Of a stretch of DNA of 31,106 nucleotides, positions 23,322-31,106 are shown in pieces. Both the position numbers and the translations under genes were made by a program. Every line of letters starts with the position of its first letter. The first letter of the stretch is position 1. Origin of the DNA: Oscillospiraceae bacterium (lineage in GTDB: Bacteria; Bacillota_A; Clostridia; Oscillospirales; Oscillospiraceae). The notes beneath the pieces were generated by a model. The model saw nothing but the letters and a program-made list of their open reading frames with translations, made no database searches and had not been told where the DNA came from. The stretch is taken from contig SVLA01000004.1 in assembly GCA_015068175.1 (NCBI GenBank), positions 1 through 31,106 of the forward strand. The letters are read 5' to 3'.

Positions 23322-23334
23322 AGGAGCTGATTTT

Positions 23335-24336
23335 ATGATCGCAGTACTCAAGCGGGGCACCACCCCGGAGCAGACCCAGCACCTCGTCCGCTGGCTGCAG
23401 AATATGAATCTGGAAGTCCACCTCTCCCAGGGCCACGAGATCACCATTCTGGGCCTCATCGGCGACACCAGCCGGGTGGACATGGACCTTTTGCGCTCTC
23501 TGGAGATCGTAGATTCCGTCAAGCGTGTCTCCGAACCCTTCAAACAGGCCAACCGCAAATTCCACCCCAATGACACGGTCATCGACATCGGCGGCGTGAA
23601 GCTGGGCGGCGGCCATTTTGCCATGATCGCCGGCCCCTGCAGCGTGGAATCGGAAGAACAGATCATCGCCGTGGCCCAGGCCGTCAAAACCTCCGGCGCC
23701 CAAATCCTCCGGGGCGGCGCTTTCAAACCCCGCACCTCCCCCTATGCCTTCCAGGGCATGAAGGGCGAAGGCATCCGCCTTCTCCTGGAAGCCAAGGAAG
23801 CCACCGGCCTGCCCATCATCACCGAGATCATGAATATCAACGATTTTCCCCTCTTCGACCGAGTGGATATCATCCAGGTGGGTGCCCGGAATATGCAGAA
23901 TTTCGACCTGCTGAAAGAATTGGGCAAAACAAAGAAGCCGGTCCTCCTGAAGCGCGGCCTGGCCAATACCTTCCAGGAACTGCTGATGAGTGCCGAATAT
24001 ATCATGAGCGAAGGCAACGAATCCGTGATCCTCTGCGAGCGGGGCATCCGCACCTTCGAGACCTACACCCGCAACACCCTGGACATCTCCGCGGTTTCCG
24101 TCCTCCATGAGCTGAGCCATCTGCCCGTGGTGGTGGATCCCAGCCACGCCACCGGCAAGGCTTCTCTGGTGCCCCCCATGGCCGTTGCCGCCGCCGCTGC
24201 CGGCGCGGATGGCCTCATGATCGAGGTCCACAACGACCCCACCTGCGCTTTGTGTGACGGTGCCCAATCCCTGACCCCCGCCGCCTTTGACGAACTGGCC
24301 CACCGGGTCCGGAAGGTACGGGAGGCGCTGCTATGA
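23335..24336 (+). CDS. aroF: 3-deoxy-7-phosphoheptulonate (DAHP) synthase, type I-beta
   Basis: 333 residues. It joins phosphoenolpyruvate and erythrose-4-phosphate, the first shikimate step. The N-terminal ferredoxin-like regulatory domain spans about 1-75 (MIAVLKRGTTPEQTQHLVRW), then a TIM barrel with FAMIAGPCSVESEEQI, ILRGGAFKPRTSPYAFQGM, LLKRGLANTFQELLMSAEYI, PVVVDPSHATGK and IEVHNDPTCALCDGAQS. The N-terminal domain is the type linked to feedback inhibition by Tyr or Phe in Thermotoga. AGGAGC precedes the ATG. It is first in the operon after the attenuator and overlaps tyrA by 4 nt. Confidence 0.97.
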   Translation: MIAVLKRGTTPEQTQHLVRWLQNMNLEVHLSQGHEITILGLIGDTSRVDMDLLRSLEIVDSVKRVSEPFKQANRKFHPNDTVIDIGGVKLGGGHFAMIAGPCSVESEEQIIAVAQAVKTSGAQILRGGAFKPRTSPYAFQGMKGEGIRLLLEAKEATGLPIITEIMNINDFPLFDRVDIIQVGARNMQNFDLLKELGKTKKPVLLKRGLANTFQELLMSAEYIMSEGNESVILCERGIRTFETYTRNTLDISAVSVLHELSHLPVVVDPSHATGKASLVPPMAVAAAAAGADGLMIEVHNDPTCALCDGAQSLTPAAFDELAHRVRKVREALL

Positions 24337-25163
24337 ACGTAGGCATCCTGGGTCTGGGCCTCATCGGCGGATCTTTGGCCCGGGCATATGCTCTCCAGGG
24401 CCATACGGTCTACGCCGCCGACAAAGACGAATCCATCCTTTCCTTCGCCATCCTGGCCGGCGCCATTCACGGCCCCCTGGATAAGATCACCATTCCCTTA
24501 TGCGATCTGATCCTGCTGTCCATCTACCCCAACAGCAGCGCCGCATGGCTGGAAAACAACGGCCATCACATCACCCCGAACACCCTGGTCCTGGATTGCT
24601 GCGGCATCAAGCAGGAGATCTGCAGCCGTTGTTTCCCCGTGGCGCAGAAGTACGGTTTTATCTTCGTTGGCGGCCATCCCATGGCCGGTTCCCATTTCTC
24701 CGGCTTCAAGTATAGCCGGGCCAATCTCTTCCAGGGTGCCCCCATGGTCCTGGTCCCCCCGGTTTTTGACGATATCCACCTGCTCCAGCGGGTCAAGGAC
24801 GCCCTGGCCCCCTGCGGTTTCGGCTCCTTCTCCGTCACCACCGCAGCCGATCATGACCGCATGATCGCCTTCACTTCCCAAATGCCCCATCTGCTGAGCA
24901 ACGCCTTTATCAAATCCCCCACCGCCGCCTCCCACAAGGGTTTTTCCGCCGGCAGCTATAAGGATCTGACCCGGGTCGCCTGGCTCAATGCCCCCATGTG
25001 GGCGGAATTGTTCCTGGAAAACCGGGAAGATCTCCTTTTTGAGCTGGATACCTATCTGGAAAGTCTCCGGGCCTACCGGGACGCCATCGCCGACGGTGAT
25101 CTTGCCACCCTCACCGCTCTTTTGGAAGAAGGCAAACGCCGCAAGGAGGAGGTAGATGGATGA
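24333..25163 (+). CDS. tyrA: Prephenate dehydrogenase
   Basis: 276 residues converting prephenate to 4-hydroxyphenylpyruvate for tyrosine. Features: NAD(P) Rossmann motif GILGLGLIGGSLARAY, HPMAG (115-119), LDCCGIKQEIC, and SQMPHLLSNAF with the conserved Pro-His. There is no C-terminal ACT domain, so allosteric control by Tyr through ACT is not expected. The ATG overlaps the aroF stop (ATGA). Confidence 0.96.
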   Translation: MNVGILGLGLIGGSLARAYALQGHTVYAADKDESILSFAILAGAIHGPLDKITIPLCDLILLSIYPNSSAAWLENNGHHITPNTLVLDCCGIKQEICSRCFPVAQKYGFIFVGGHPMAGSHFSGFKYSRANLFQGAPMVLVPPVFDDIHLLQRVKDALAPCGFGSFSVTTAADHDRMIAFTSQMPHLLSNAFIKSPTAASHKGFSAGSYKDLTRVAWLNAPMWAELFLENREDLLFELDTYLESLRAYRDAIADGDLATLTALLEEGKRRKEEVDG

Positions 25164-26194
25164 ATACCATTTCCGTTTCCGCATCCCGGAATTACGATGT
25201 TCTCATCGGCCGCGGCCTTCTGGACACCCTGGGCCGCCATGTGACCGCCGACCCCAAGGTCCGGAAAGTGGCCGTGATCTCCGACGATGTGGTCTGGAGC
25301 CTCTACGGCGAACGGGTCACGAAGAGTCTGCAGAACGCGGGCCTTGAAACCAGCGCCTATGTTTTCCCCAACGGCGAAGAAAGCAAAAACGCCGCGGAAT
25401 ATCTGAATATTCTGAACCATCTGGCCGCCAACGGCCTGACCCGCACCGACCGGATCATCGCCCTGGGCGGCGGCGTGGTGGGGGACATCGCCGGTTTCGC
25501 GGCGGCCACCTACCTGCGGGGCATCCAATTCATTCAGGTCCCCACCACCCTTCTGGCCATGGTGGATTCCTCCGTCGGCGGCAAGACCGCCATTGACCTG
25601 CCCGCCGGCAAGAATCTCTGCGGCGCCTTTTGGCAGCCCAGTCTGGTCCTCTGCGATATTGACACCCTCGACACCCTCCCCGACCCTATTTTCCGGGACG
25701 GCTGCGCCGAGGTCATCAAATACGGCATTCTCTACGATCCCGCCCTTTTCGCCCACCTGGAACAGTACGGCACCGCCTTTGACCGCATCCCGGTCATCAG
25801 CCGCTGTGTAGAACTGAAACGGGACGTGGTGGCAGAAGACGAATTCGATACGGGCGCCCGGATGAAACTGAACCTGGGCCATACCTTCGGCCACGGCATC
25901 GAGGCCCACAGCAATTTCACCGTTTCCCACGGCAAAGCCGTCGCCATGGGCATGGCCATAGCCGCCCGGACTTCTCATTGTCCCGATACAGACCGGATCC
26001 TTGCCTGTTTGACCAAATTCGGCCTTCCCACGACCACCGCCTGCACCGCCGACGACATCTGCCGTTATGCCTTTTCCGACAAAAAACGGGCCGGCGGCAC
26101 CGTCCGTCTGATCCTCCCCCGGGCCATCGGCCATTGCGAAATCGTCCCCACTCCCGTGGAACAACTCCATTCCCTTGTGGAAGAAGGTCTTTAA
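25160..26194 (+). CDS. aroB: 3-dehydroquinate synthase
   Basis: 344 residues forming 3-dehydroquinate from DAHP with NAD and a divalent metal. Motifs: DRIIALGGGVVGDIAGFAA, VPTTLLAMVDSSVGGKTAID, and GHTFGHGIEAHSNFTVSHGK with metal-binding His and Glu. The start overlaps tyrA by 4 nt, with AAGGAGGTAGATGG upstream. Confidence 0.98.
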   Translation: MNTISVSASRNYDVLIGRGLLDTLGRHVTADPKVRKVAVISDDVVWSLYGERVTKSLQNAGLETSAYVFPNGEESKNAAEYLNILNHLAANGLTRTDRIIALGGGVVGDIAGFAAATYLRGIQFIQVPTTLLAMVDSSVGGKTAIDLPAGKNLCGAFWQPSLVLCDIDTLDTLPDPIFRDGCAEVIKYGILYDPALFAHLEQYGTAFDRIPVISRCVELKRDVVAEDEFDTGARMKLNLGHTFGHGIEAHSNFTVSHGKAVAMGMAIAARTSHCPDTDRILACLTKFGLPTTTACTADDICRYAFSDKKRAGGTVRLILPRAIGHCEIVPTPVEQLHSLVEEGL

Positions 26195-26195
26195 C

Positions 26196-27398
26196 ATGGA
26201 TATTACCATACAGCCGGGGAAACTCTCCGGCACCGTCCGGGCCATCCCCTCCAAATCCCAGGCCCACCGCCTGCTGATCTGCGCCGCCTTTGCCGACGGC
26301 CCCACCGAACTGTACTGTTCCCAGGTGAACCGGGATATCGAGGCCACGGCCGATTGCCTGAATGCCCTCTGCGGCTCCGTCCGGCGTACGGACTATGGCT
26401 ATGCCATCAGCCCCTATGCCCCCGGCAGTAGCGATCACGCGATCACTTTGAACTGCCGTGACAGCGGCTCCACCCTGCGGTTTCTTTTGCCGGTGGCCGG
26501 CGCATTGGGTAAAGAAGTGATCTTCAAAATGGAAGGCCGCCTGCCGCAGCGCCCCCTCTCCCCGCTGTGGGAAGAGATGGAGCGCATGGGCTGCCGCCTG
26601 CGCCGGATCAGCTCCGACGAGCTGCTGGTCCGGGGCAAACTCCGCCCCGGTGATTACTGTATTGACGGCAACGTCTCCAGCCAGTTTATCAGCGGTCTGC
26701 TATTCGCCGCCCCATTGCTGGACGGCCATACCGCCATCCATGTGAAGGGTAAACTGGAATCCGCCCCCTATGTGGAAATGACCCAAAAAGCCATGACCCT
26801 CTTCGGTATCGACACCGCGGGACTCCGGATCCCTGCTGGACAGAAGTTCCACAGCCCCGGAAAGATCACTGTGGAAGGCGATTGGAGCAACAGCGCATTT
26901 TGGCTCGGTGCAACGGCTCTGGGAAGTGACCTGAAAGTAACCAATTTGGACCAAAAAAGTCCCCAAGGGGACCGAAAAGTGGCCGAATTGCTGCCCATCC
27001 TTTCCCGAAATACGTCGATTTCCGTGTCGGATATCCCCGATTTGGTGCCGATCCTGGCGGTGGTTGCATCGGCAAATGCCGGCGCCGTATTCACGGATAT
27101 CGCCCGGCTCCGTCTGAAAGAGTCGGACCGTGTCGCTTCCACCGTGGCCATGATCCGGGCCCTGGGGGGCGAAGCGGAAGCAACGGATGAGACCCTGACC
27201 GTCCACGGCACCGGTCTCACCGGCGGCACGGTGGATTCCTGCAACGATCACCGCATTGCCATGTCCGCCGCCATCGCTTCCACGGTCTGCTCCGGCCCCG
27301 TTTCCATACTGGGGACCCAATGCGTAGAAAAATCCTATCCCCGTTTTTGGGATGAATTCAAACTTTTAGGAGGGAAATATGAGCTCAACCTACGGTGA
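26196..27398 (+). CDS. aroA: 3-phosphoshikimate 1-carboxyvinyltransferase (EPSP synthase)
   Basis: 400 residues. It transfers enolpyruvyl from phosphoenolpyruvate to shikimate-3-phosphate. Landmarks: IPSKSQAHRLLI (Lys20, Ser21, Arg25), NCRDSGSTLRFLLPVAGALG, GNVSSQFISGLLFAAPLL, EGDWSNSAFWLGA, LKESDRVASTVAMIRALGGE and NDHRIAMSAAIAS. The DSGSTLR form in place of the enteric GNAGTAxR points to a divergent subgroup. In SKSxSHR the second Ser is Ala23, a mild oddity. ATG 26196 follows aroB by 1 bp; AGAAGGT is upstream. Confidence 0.96.
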   Translation: MDITIQPGKLSGTVRAIPSKSQAHRLLICAAFADGPTELYCSQVNRDIEATADCLNALCGSVRRTDYGYAISPYAPGSSDHAITLNCRDSGSTLRFLLPVAGALGKEVIFKMEGRLPQRPLSPLWEEMERMGCRLRRISSDELLVRGKLRPGDYCIDGNVSSQFISGLLFAAPLLDGHTAIHVKGKLESAPYVEMTQKAMTLFGIDTAGLRIPAGQKFHSPGKITVEGDWSNSAFWLGATALGSDLKVTNLDQKSPQGDRKVAELLPILSRNTSISVSDIPDLVPILAVVASANAGAVFTDIARLRLKESDRVASTVAMIRALGGEAEATDETLTVHGTGLTGGTVDSCNDHRIAMSAAIASTVCSGPVSILGTQCVEKSYPRFWDEFKLLGGKYELNLR

Positions 27399-28473
27399 AA
27401 ACTTAAAACTCTCCATTTTCGGCCAATCCCACGGACCGGCCGTCGGCATGACCCTGGACGGCATTCCTGCCGGTCTGCCGGTGGATCTTGAGAAGCTCCA
27501 GGCATTTCTGGATCGCCGGGCCCCCGGTCAGGGCGATTGGTCAACCCCCCGGAAAGAGGGCGACCGGCCCGAATTTTTGGGCGGCATCCTGGACGGCTTT
27601 ACCTGCGGCGCCCCCATCGCCGCCGTCATTTACAACCATAATACCCGCTCTTCCGACTATTCCTCCCTGAAAAACACCCCCCGTCCCGGCCACGCGGACT
27701 ATACCGCCCAGGTCAAATACGGCAGATTTCAGGATGCCGCCGGCGGCGGCCACTTTTCCGGACGTCTGACCGCGCCGCTGTGCATCGCCGGCGGACTGTG
27801 CAAACAATGGCTGGAAGAAATGGGGATCCGTATCGCAGCCCACATTCTGTCCGTTGGCGGGTGCAGAGACCATTCGTTCGATCCCATGGATCCTGAATTG
27901 GTGTCCATTGGTGACGGTTTCCCGGTTCTGGACTCGAATTGCGGCGAAAAAATGCGGCAATGTATTGCCGAAGCAAGATCTGCCGGCGACAGTGTGGGCG
28001 GTGATATCGAGTGCGCTGTCTGTGGACTTCCTGCCGGCATCGGCGAACCCATGTTTGGGGGCGTAGAGAGCAAGATCGCGCAGATCGTCTATGGTATTCC
28101 CGCTGTGAAAGGTCTCCACTTCGGCAACTATGAAAGCCGCGGATCCGCCAACAACGACCAATATACTGTCGAAAACGGTCAGATCAAGACCGTGACCAAT
28201 CACGCCGGCGGCATTCTTGGCGGCATCACAAACGGTATGCCGGTATATTTCCGGGTGGCCGTCAAGCCTACGCCGTCCATTTCTCTGCCACAGCAGACGG
28301 TGGATCTGCAGACGATGGAGAATACCACCATCCAGATCAAGGGCCGTCACGATCCCTGCATCGTCCCCAGGGCGGTTCCGGTGGTGGAGGCCGCCGCCGC
28401 CATCGCCATCTACGATCTGGTCCTGGGAAATACCCAGACGGACCGCCGCAAAAGCGATCTCCCCATTTTTTGA
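27379..28473 (+). CDS. aroC: Chorismate synthase
   Basis: 364 residues making chorismate from EPSP with reduced FMN. Motifs: MSSTYGENLKLSIFGQSHGP (His in GxSHG), PGQGDWSTPRKEGDRPEFLGG, RPGHADYTAQVKYGRFQDAA followed by GGGHFSGRLTAPL, and RHDPCIVPRAVPVVEAAAAI. The GGGHFSGR form is the clostridial/Bacteroidetes variant of the enteric RSSARET block. It overlaps the end of aroA by 20 nt, with TTTAGGAGGGAAAT as a strong ribosome site. Confidence 0.97.
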   Translation: MSSTYGENLKLSIFGQSHGPAVGMTLDGIPAGLPVDLEKLQAFLDRRAPGQGDWSTPRKEGDRPEFLGGILDGFTCGAPIAAVIYNHNTRSSDYSSLKNTPRPGHADYTAQVKYGRFQDAAGGGHFSGRLTAPLCIAGGLCKQWLEEMGIRIAAHILSVGGCRDHSFDPMDPELVSIGDGFPVLDSNCGEKMRQCIAEARSAGDSVGGDIECAVCGLPAGIGEPMFGGVESKIAQIVYGIPAVKGLHFGNYESRGSANNDQYTVENGQIKTVTNHAGGILGGITNGMPVYFRVAVKPTPSISLPQQTVDLQTMENTTIQIKGRHDPCIVPRAVPVVEAAAAIAIYDLVLGNTQTDRRKSDLPIF

Positions 28474-28494
28474 CACAGAAAGAAGGAATTCCCC

Positions 28495-29637
28495 ATGGAT
28501 ATCCAGGAATTACGCAACGAGATCGACACCATCGACGCCCAAATCGTCCGGTTGTTTACCCAACGCATGGATGTTTGCGCCCAGGTGGCTCAGTATAAGC
28601 AGGAGCGGGGCCTGCCCACCTATGTTCCCGCCCGGGAGCGGGAGAAACTCCAGGGCGTGGCCCAGGCCGCCGGTCCGGAAATGGCCAACTACACCCGGGT
28701 GCTGTATTCCATGATCCTGGAACTGAGCCGGAATTATCAGTGCAAACTCCGGGATACGGTGACCCCTTTGTGCGAAAAGATCACCCACGCCATGGATCAC
28801 ACCCCCAAGCTCTTCCCCCAAAATGCCATGGTGGGCTGCCAGGGCGTGGAGGGTGCCTATTCCCAGATCGCCTGCGAAAAGATCTTCAAGAACCCCATGA
28901 TCATGTATTTCAAGAACTTTGAGGGTGTTTTTACAGCCATTGAGAAGGGGTTGTGCCAATACGGTATTCTGCCCATCGAAAACACCACCGCCGGTTCCGT
29001 CAAAAAGGTCTATGATCTGATGATCAAGCACAATTTCTCCATTGTCCGCACCTTCCGCCTGAAGGTGGACCACAATCTGCTGGCCAATCCCGGCGCTGCT
29101 CTGGAAGGGATCCGGCAGATCTATTCCCATGAGCAGGCCCTCAGCCAATGCTCCGAATTCCTTTCCAAGCTGCCCAATGTCCAGATCACGCCGGTGGAAA
29201 ATACGGCCGTTGCTTCGGAAATGGTGGCTTCTTCCGGCCGTACCGACGTGGCTGCCATCTCCAGCAGAAGCTGTGCTGAGCTGTATAACCTCCAATGCAT
29301 CCGCAGCGCCATCCAGGACCAGGGCAACAACCACACCCGGTTTATCTGCATCAGCAAACAATTGGAGATCTACCCAGGCGCAGACAAGACCAGCATCATG
29401 ATGATCCTGCCCCACCGTCCCGGCTCTCTGTACAAGGTCCTGGCACGGATGTATACCCTGGGCATCAATGTGACCAAACTGGAATCCCGGCCTCTGCCGG
29501 ACCGGGACTTTGAATTCATGTTCTATTTCGACCTGGATACCTCCATCTATTCCCAGGAATTTGTGCAGCTCATGTGCGAACTGGACGACCTGTGCGAGGA
29601 ATTCAAATACCTGGGCTCTTACTGCGAGGTGGTCTGA
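28495..29637 (+). CDS. pheA: Bifunctional chorismate mutase/prephenate dehydratase (P-protein)
   Basis: 380 residues in three modules: AroQ-type chorismate mutase at about 1-90 (IQELRNEIDTIDAQIVRLFT, YVPAREREKL), prephenate dehydratase at about 110-285 (GVEGAYSQIACEKIF, IENTTAGSV, IYSHEQALSQC, NNHTRFICIS with the catalytic Thr-Arg-Phe), and a C-terminal ACT domain (GSLYKVLARMYTLGINVTKLESRP) expected to bind Phe for feedback. It lies 21 bp after aroC. Together with tyrA it splits prephenate between Phe and Tyr; the transaminase is not encoded here. Confidence 0.97.
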   Translation: MDIQELRNEIDTIDAQIVRLFTQRMDVCAQVAQYKQERGLPTYVPAREREKLQGVAQAAGPEMANYTRVLYSMILELSRNYQCKLRDTVTPLCEKITHAMDHTPKLFPQNAMVGCQGVEGAYSQIACEKIFKNPMIMYFKNFEGVFTAIEKGLCQYGILPIENTTAGSVKKVYDLMIKHNFSIVRTFRLKVDHNLLANPGAALEGIRQIYSHEQALSQCSEFLSKLPNVQITPVENTAVASEMVASSGRTDVAAISSRSCAELYNLQCIRSAIQDQGNNHTRFICISKQLEIYPGADKTSIMMILPHRPGSLYKVLARMYTLGINVTKLESRPLPDRDFEFMFYFDLDTSIYSQEFVQLMCELDDLCEEFKYLGSYCEVV

Positions 29638-30858
29638 GTGAAATGCGGTCTTTTGGGGCGAAAACTGGGCCACAGCTACTCCCCCGCCATTCACAGCCAT
29701 CTGGGGAATTATTCCTACGAATTGTTTGAAAAAGAGCCGGAAGAACTGGAAATGTTCCTGAAAACCGGTTTTTTTGATGGCATAAATGTGACCATGCCCT
29801 ACAAAAAATCTGTGATCCCCTTTCTGGATGAACTGACCCCCGCGGCCAACGTCCTGGGGGCGGTGAACACCATTGTCCGCCGGGAGGGACGGCTCATCGG
29901 CCACAACACGGATCTTTTTGGCTTCACCTCCATGCTGGAACAAAGCGGCCTGGAGGTTGAAGGTAAGAAATGCCTGGTCTGCGGCAGCGGCGGCGCATCC
30001 AACACCGTCTGCGCCGTGCTGAAGGAGCGCGGCGCTCAAGTGGTGATCCTTTCCCGCAGCGGCGGAACGACCTACGAGGATCTGCTCAAACATACCGATG
30101 CCGCCGTAGTGGTCAACTGCACCCCGGTGGGTATGTACCCCCACACGGGCCAGCGGCCTCTGGATCTTGCATCCCTCCCCCATCTGGAAGGGGTGCTGGA
30201 CGTGGTATATAATCCCGCCCGTACCCAACTGCTGCTGGACGCGGAGGCCCTTGGCCTTGTGCATATGAACGGCCTATGGATGCTGGTGGCCCAGGCGGCG
30301 GAAGCCAGCGAATGGTTCCAAAACCGCGCCATTGACCGGAACTTGATCCGTACGATCTACGGTATTCTGAAAGTCTCCATGGAAAATATCATCCTGATCG
30401 GCATGCCCGGCTGTGGAAAATCCACCCTAGGCCGTCTGTTGGCGCAGCGGACCGGGAAAGCCTTCGTAGACAGCGACGAGAAAATCGTTGAAGCCGCAGG
30501 AATGACCATCCCGGAGATCTTCCGGCTCCACGGCGAGGAACATTTCCGTCGGTTAGAACATCAGGTCCTTCAGAATCTGGGCAAAGAATCCGGACTCATC
30601 ATTGCCACCGGCGGCGGTTGTGTCACTAGGCCGGAAAATTATGCGGCACTGCATCAAAACGGCACCATCTACTGGATCCAGCGGTCCCTGGATCTGCTGC
30701 CCACCGACGGGCGGCCCCTGTCCCAAAGCAACCGGCTGGAGGATCTGTATAATGCCCGGAAGGGTCTATATGCGCGATTTGCCGACGGCATCGTCCACAA
30801 TGACGGCGAGGCCGGCGCGGCGGTGGCCGCCATCTTGGAAAAGGAGAGGTTCTTATGA
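29638..30858 (+). CDS. aroE/aroK: Shikimate dehydrogenase-shikimate kinase fusion (AroE-AroK)
   Basis: 406 residues from a GTG that directly abuts the pheA TGA. Residues 1-247 are shikimate dehydrogenase: [33 protein letters not shown] (catalytic Lys), [18 protein letters not shown] (Asp), GSGGASNTV and [10 protein letters not shown]. From residue 248, [20 protein letters not shown] (Walker A), [16 protein letters not shown] and IIATGGGCV followed by RPLSQ (lid) make a complete shikimate kinase. No ribosome site precedes the internal ATG at 30379, so this is most likely one polypeptide. The two enzymes catalyse consecutive steps, dehydroshikimate to shikimate to shikimate-3-phosphate. Confidence 0.95.
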   Translation: MKCGLLGRKLGHSYSPAIHSHLGNYSYELFEKEPEELEMFLKTGFFDGINVTMPYKKSVIPFLDELTPAANVLGAVNTIVRREGRLIGHNTDLFGFTSMLEQSGLEVEGKKCLVCGSGGASNTVCAVLKERGAQVVILSRSGGTTYEDLLKHTDAAVVVNCTPVGMYPHTGQRPLDLASLPHLEGVLDVVYNPARTQLLLDAEALGLVHMNGLWMLVAQAAEASEWFQNRAIDRNLIRTIYGILKVSMENIILIGMPGCGKSTLGRLLAQRTGKAFVDSDEKIVEAAGMTIPEIFRLHGEEHFRRLEHQVLQNLGKESGLIIATGGGCVTRPENYAALHQNGTIYWIQRSLDLLPTDGRPLSQSNRLEDLYNARKGLYARFADGIVHNDGEAGAAVAAILEKERFL

Positions 30859-31106
30859 AAATTCTGGTGATTAACGGACCCAATATCAATATGCTTGGCA
30901 TTCGGGAACCGGCAATTTACGGCAAGAACACCTTCGCAGATCTCCTGGCGCTGATCGACCGGACCGCCCTGGAGGAAGGTTTGGACATCGAGCAATTCCA
31001 AAGCAACCACGAGGGGGCCATCGTGGACCGGATCCAGGCCTGCTACGGATGCGTGGATGCCATTGTGATCAACCCCGCCGCCTACACCCACACCAGCGTG
31101 GCCATT
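30855..31106 (+). CDS. aroQ: Type II 3-dehydroquinate dehydratase (3' end outside window)
   Basis: 84 codons are visible. [20 protein letters not shown] carries the type II signature, including the Asn and the loop after it. [10 protein letters not shown] (catalytic Tyr), [13 protein letters not shown] (His-Glu) and [14 protein letters not shown] follow. It makes 3-dehydroshikimate and fills the only step missing from the upstream genes. The ATG overlaps the aroE/aroK stop by 4 nt, with AAGGAGAGGT upstream. The C-terminus runs past the window edge. Confidence 0.97.
   Translation, partial: MKILVINGPNINMLGIREPAIYGKNTFADLLALIDRTALEEGLDIEQFQSNHEGAIVDRIQACYGCVDAIVINPAAYTHTSVAI

Overview
The window reads as chromosomal DNA from a GC-rich, spore-forming Firmicute, most likely an Oscillospirales-type clostridium. 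The grounds are SpoVAD and SpoVAE, a T-box on pheST, IreB, AddAB, Firmicute-like -35/-10 promoters with strong AGGAGG ribosome sites, and many proteins with acidic or threonine-rich extracellular stretches. I see no rRNA, tRNA, CRISPR array, transposase or phage gene.

Layout. Positions 1-1942 (minus): a partial mazF toxin gene, a GerS/LolA-type lipoprotein and a secreted SH3-NlpC/P60 hydrolase. Positions 1974-2784 (minus): a small conserved unknown protein and ireB, each with its own sigma-A promoter. Positions 2822-6591 (minus): pheS-pheT behind a phenylalanine-type T-box leader. Positions 6617-8372: an unexplained 12-bp inverted-repeat element, then an AT-richer leucine-rich-repeat surface protein. 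Positions 8409-10052 (plus): spoVAD, spoVAE and a tiny Asn/Thr-rich protein behind a forespore-type promoter. Positions 10051-16836 (minus): addB-addA, the recombination helicase-nuclease. Positions 16843-18012 (minus): a small membrane protein and ispE. Positions 18077-18280 (plus): a DUF378 membrane protein. Positions 18335-23090: a divergent pair of single-pass membrane proteins, a zinc-ribbon/Ig-like protein with a PTDPVD repeat tail (minus) and a Ser/Thr-kinase-like protein with extracellular FN3-like domains (plus).

Positions 23110-31106 (plus) hold one compact operon for chorismate and its Phe/Tyr branches: aroF-tyrA-aroB-aroA-aroC-pheA-aroE/aroK fusion-aroQ. Neighbouring genes overlap or nearly touch. 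All seven steps to chorismate are present, plus chorismate mutase/prephenate dehydratase and prephenate dehydrogenase. In front of aroF is a classic ribosome-mediated attenuator: a 21-residue leader peptide with the run FYFCYYYFTF, mutually exclusive pairings, and an intrinsic terminator whose U-tract touches the aroF ribosome site. The window therefore senses aromatic amino acids in two ways. Charged tRNA-Phe is read by the T-box for the synthetase, and translation of Phe/Tyr codons is read for the biosynthetic operon. This attenuator and the divergent kinase/Ig pair are the most interesting items here.
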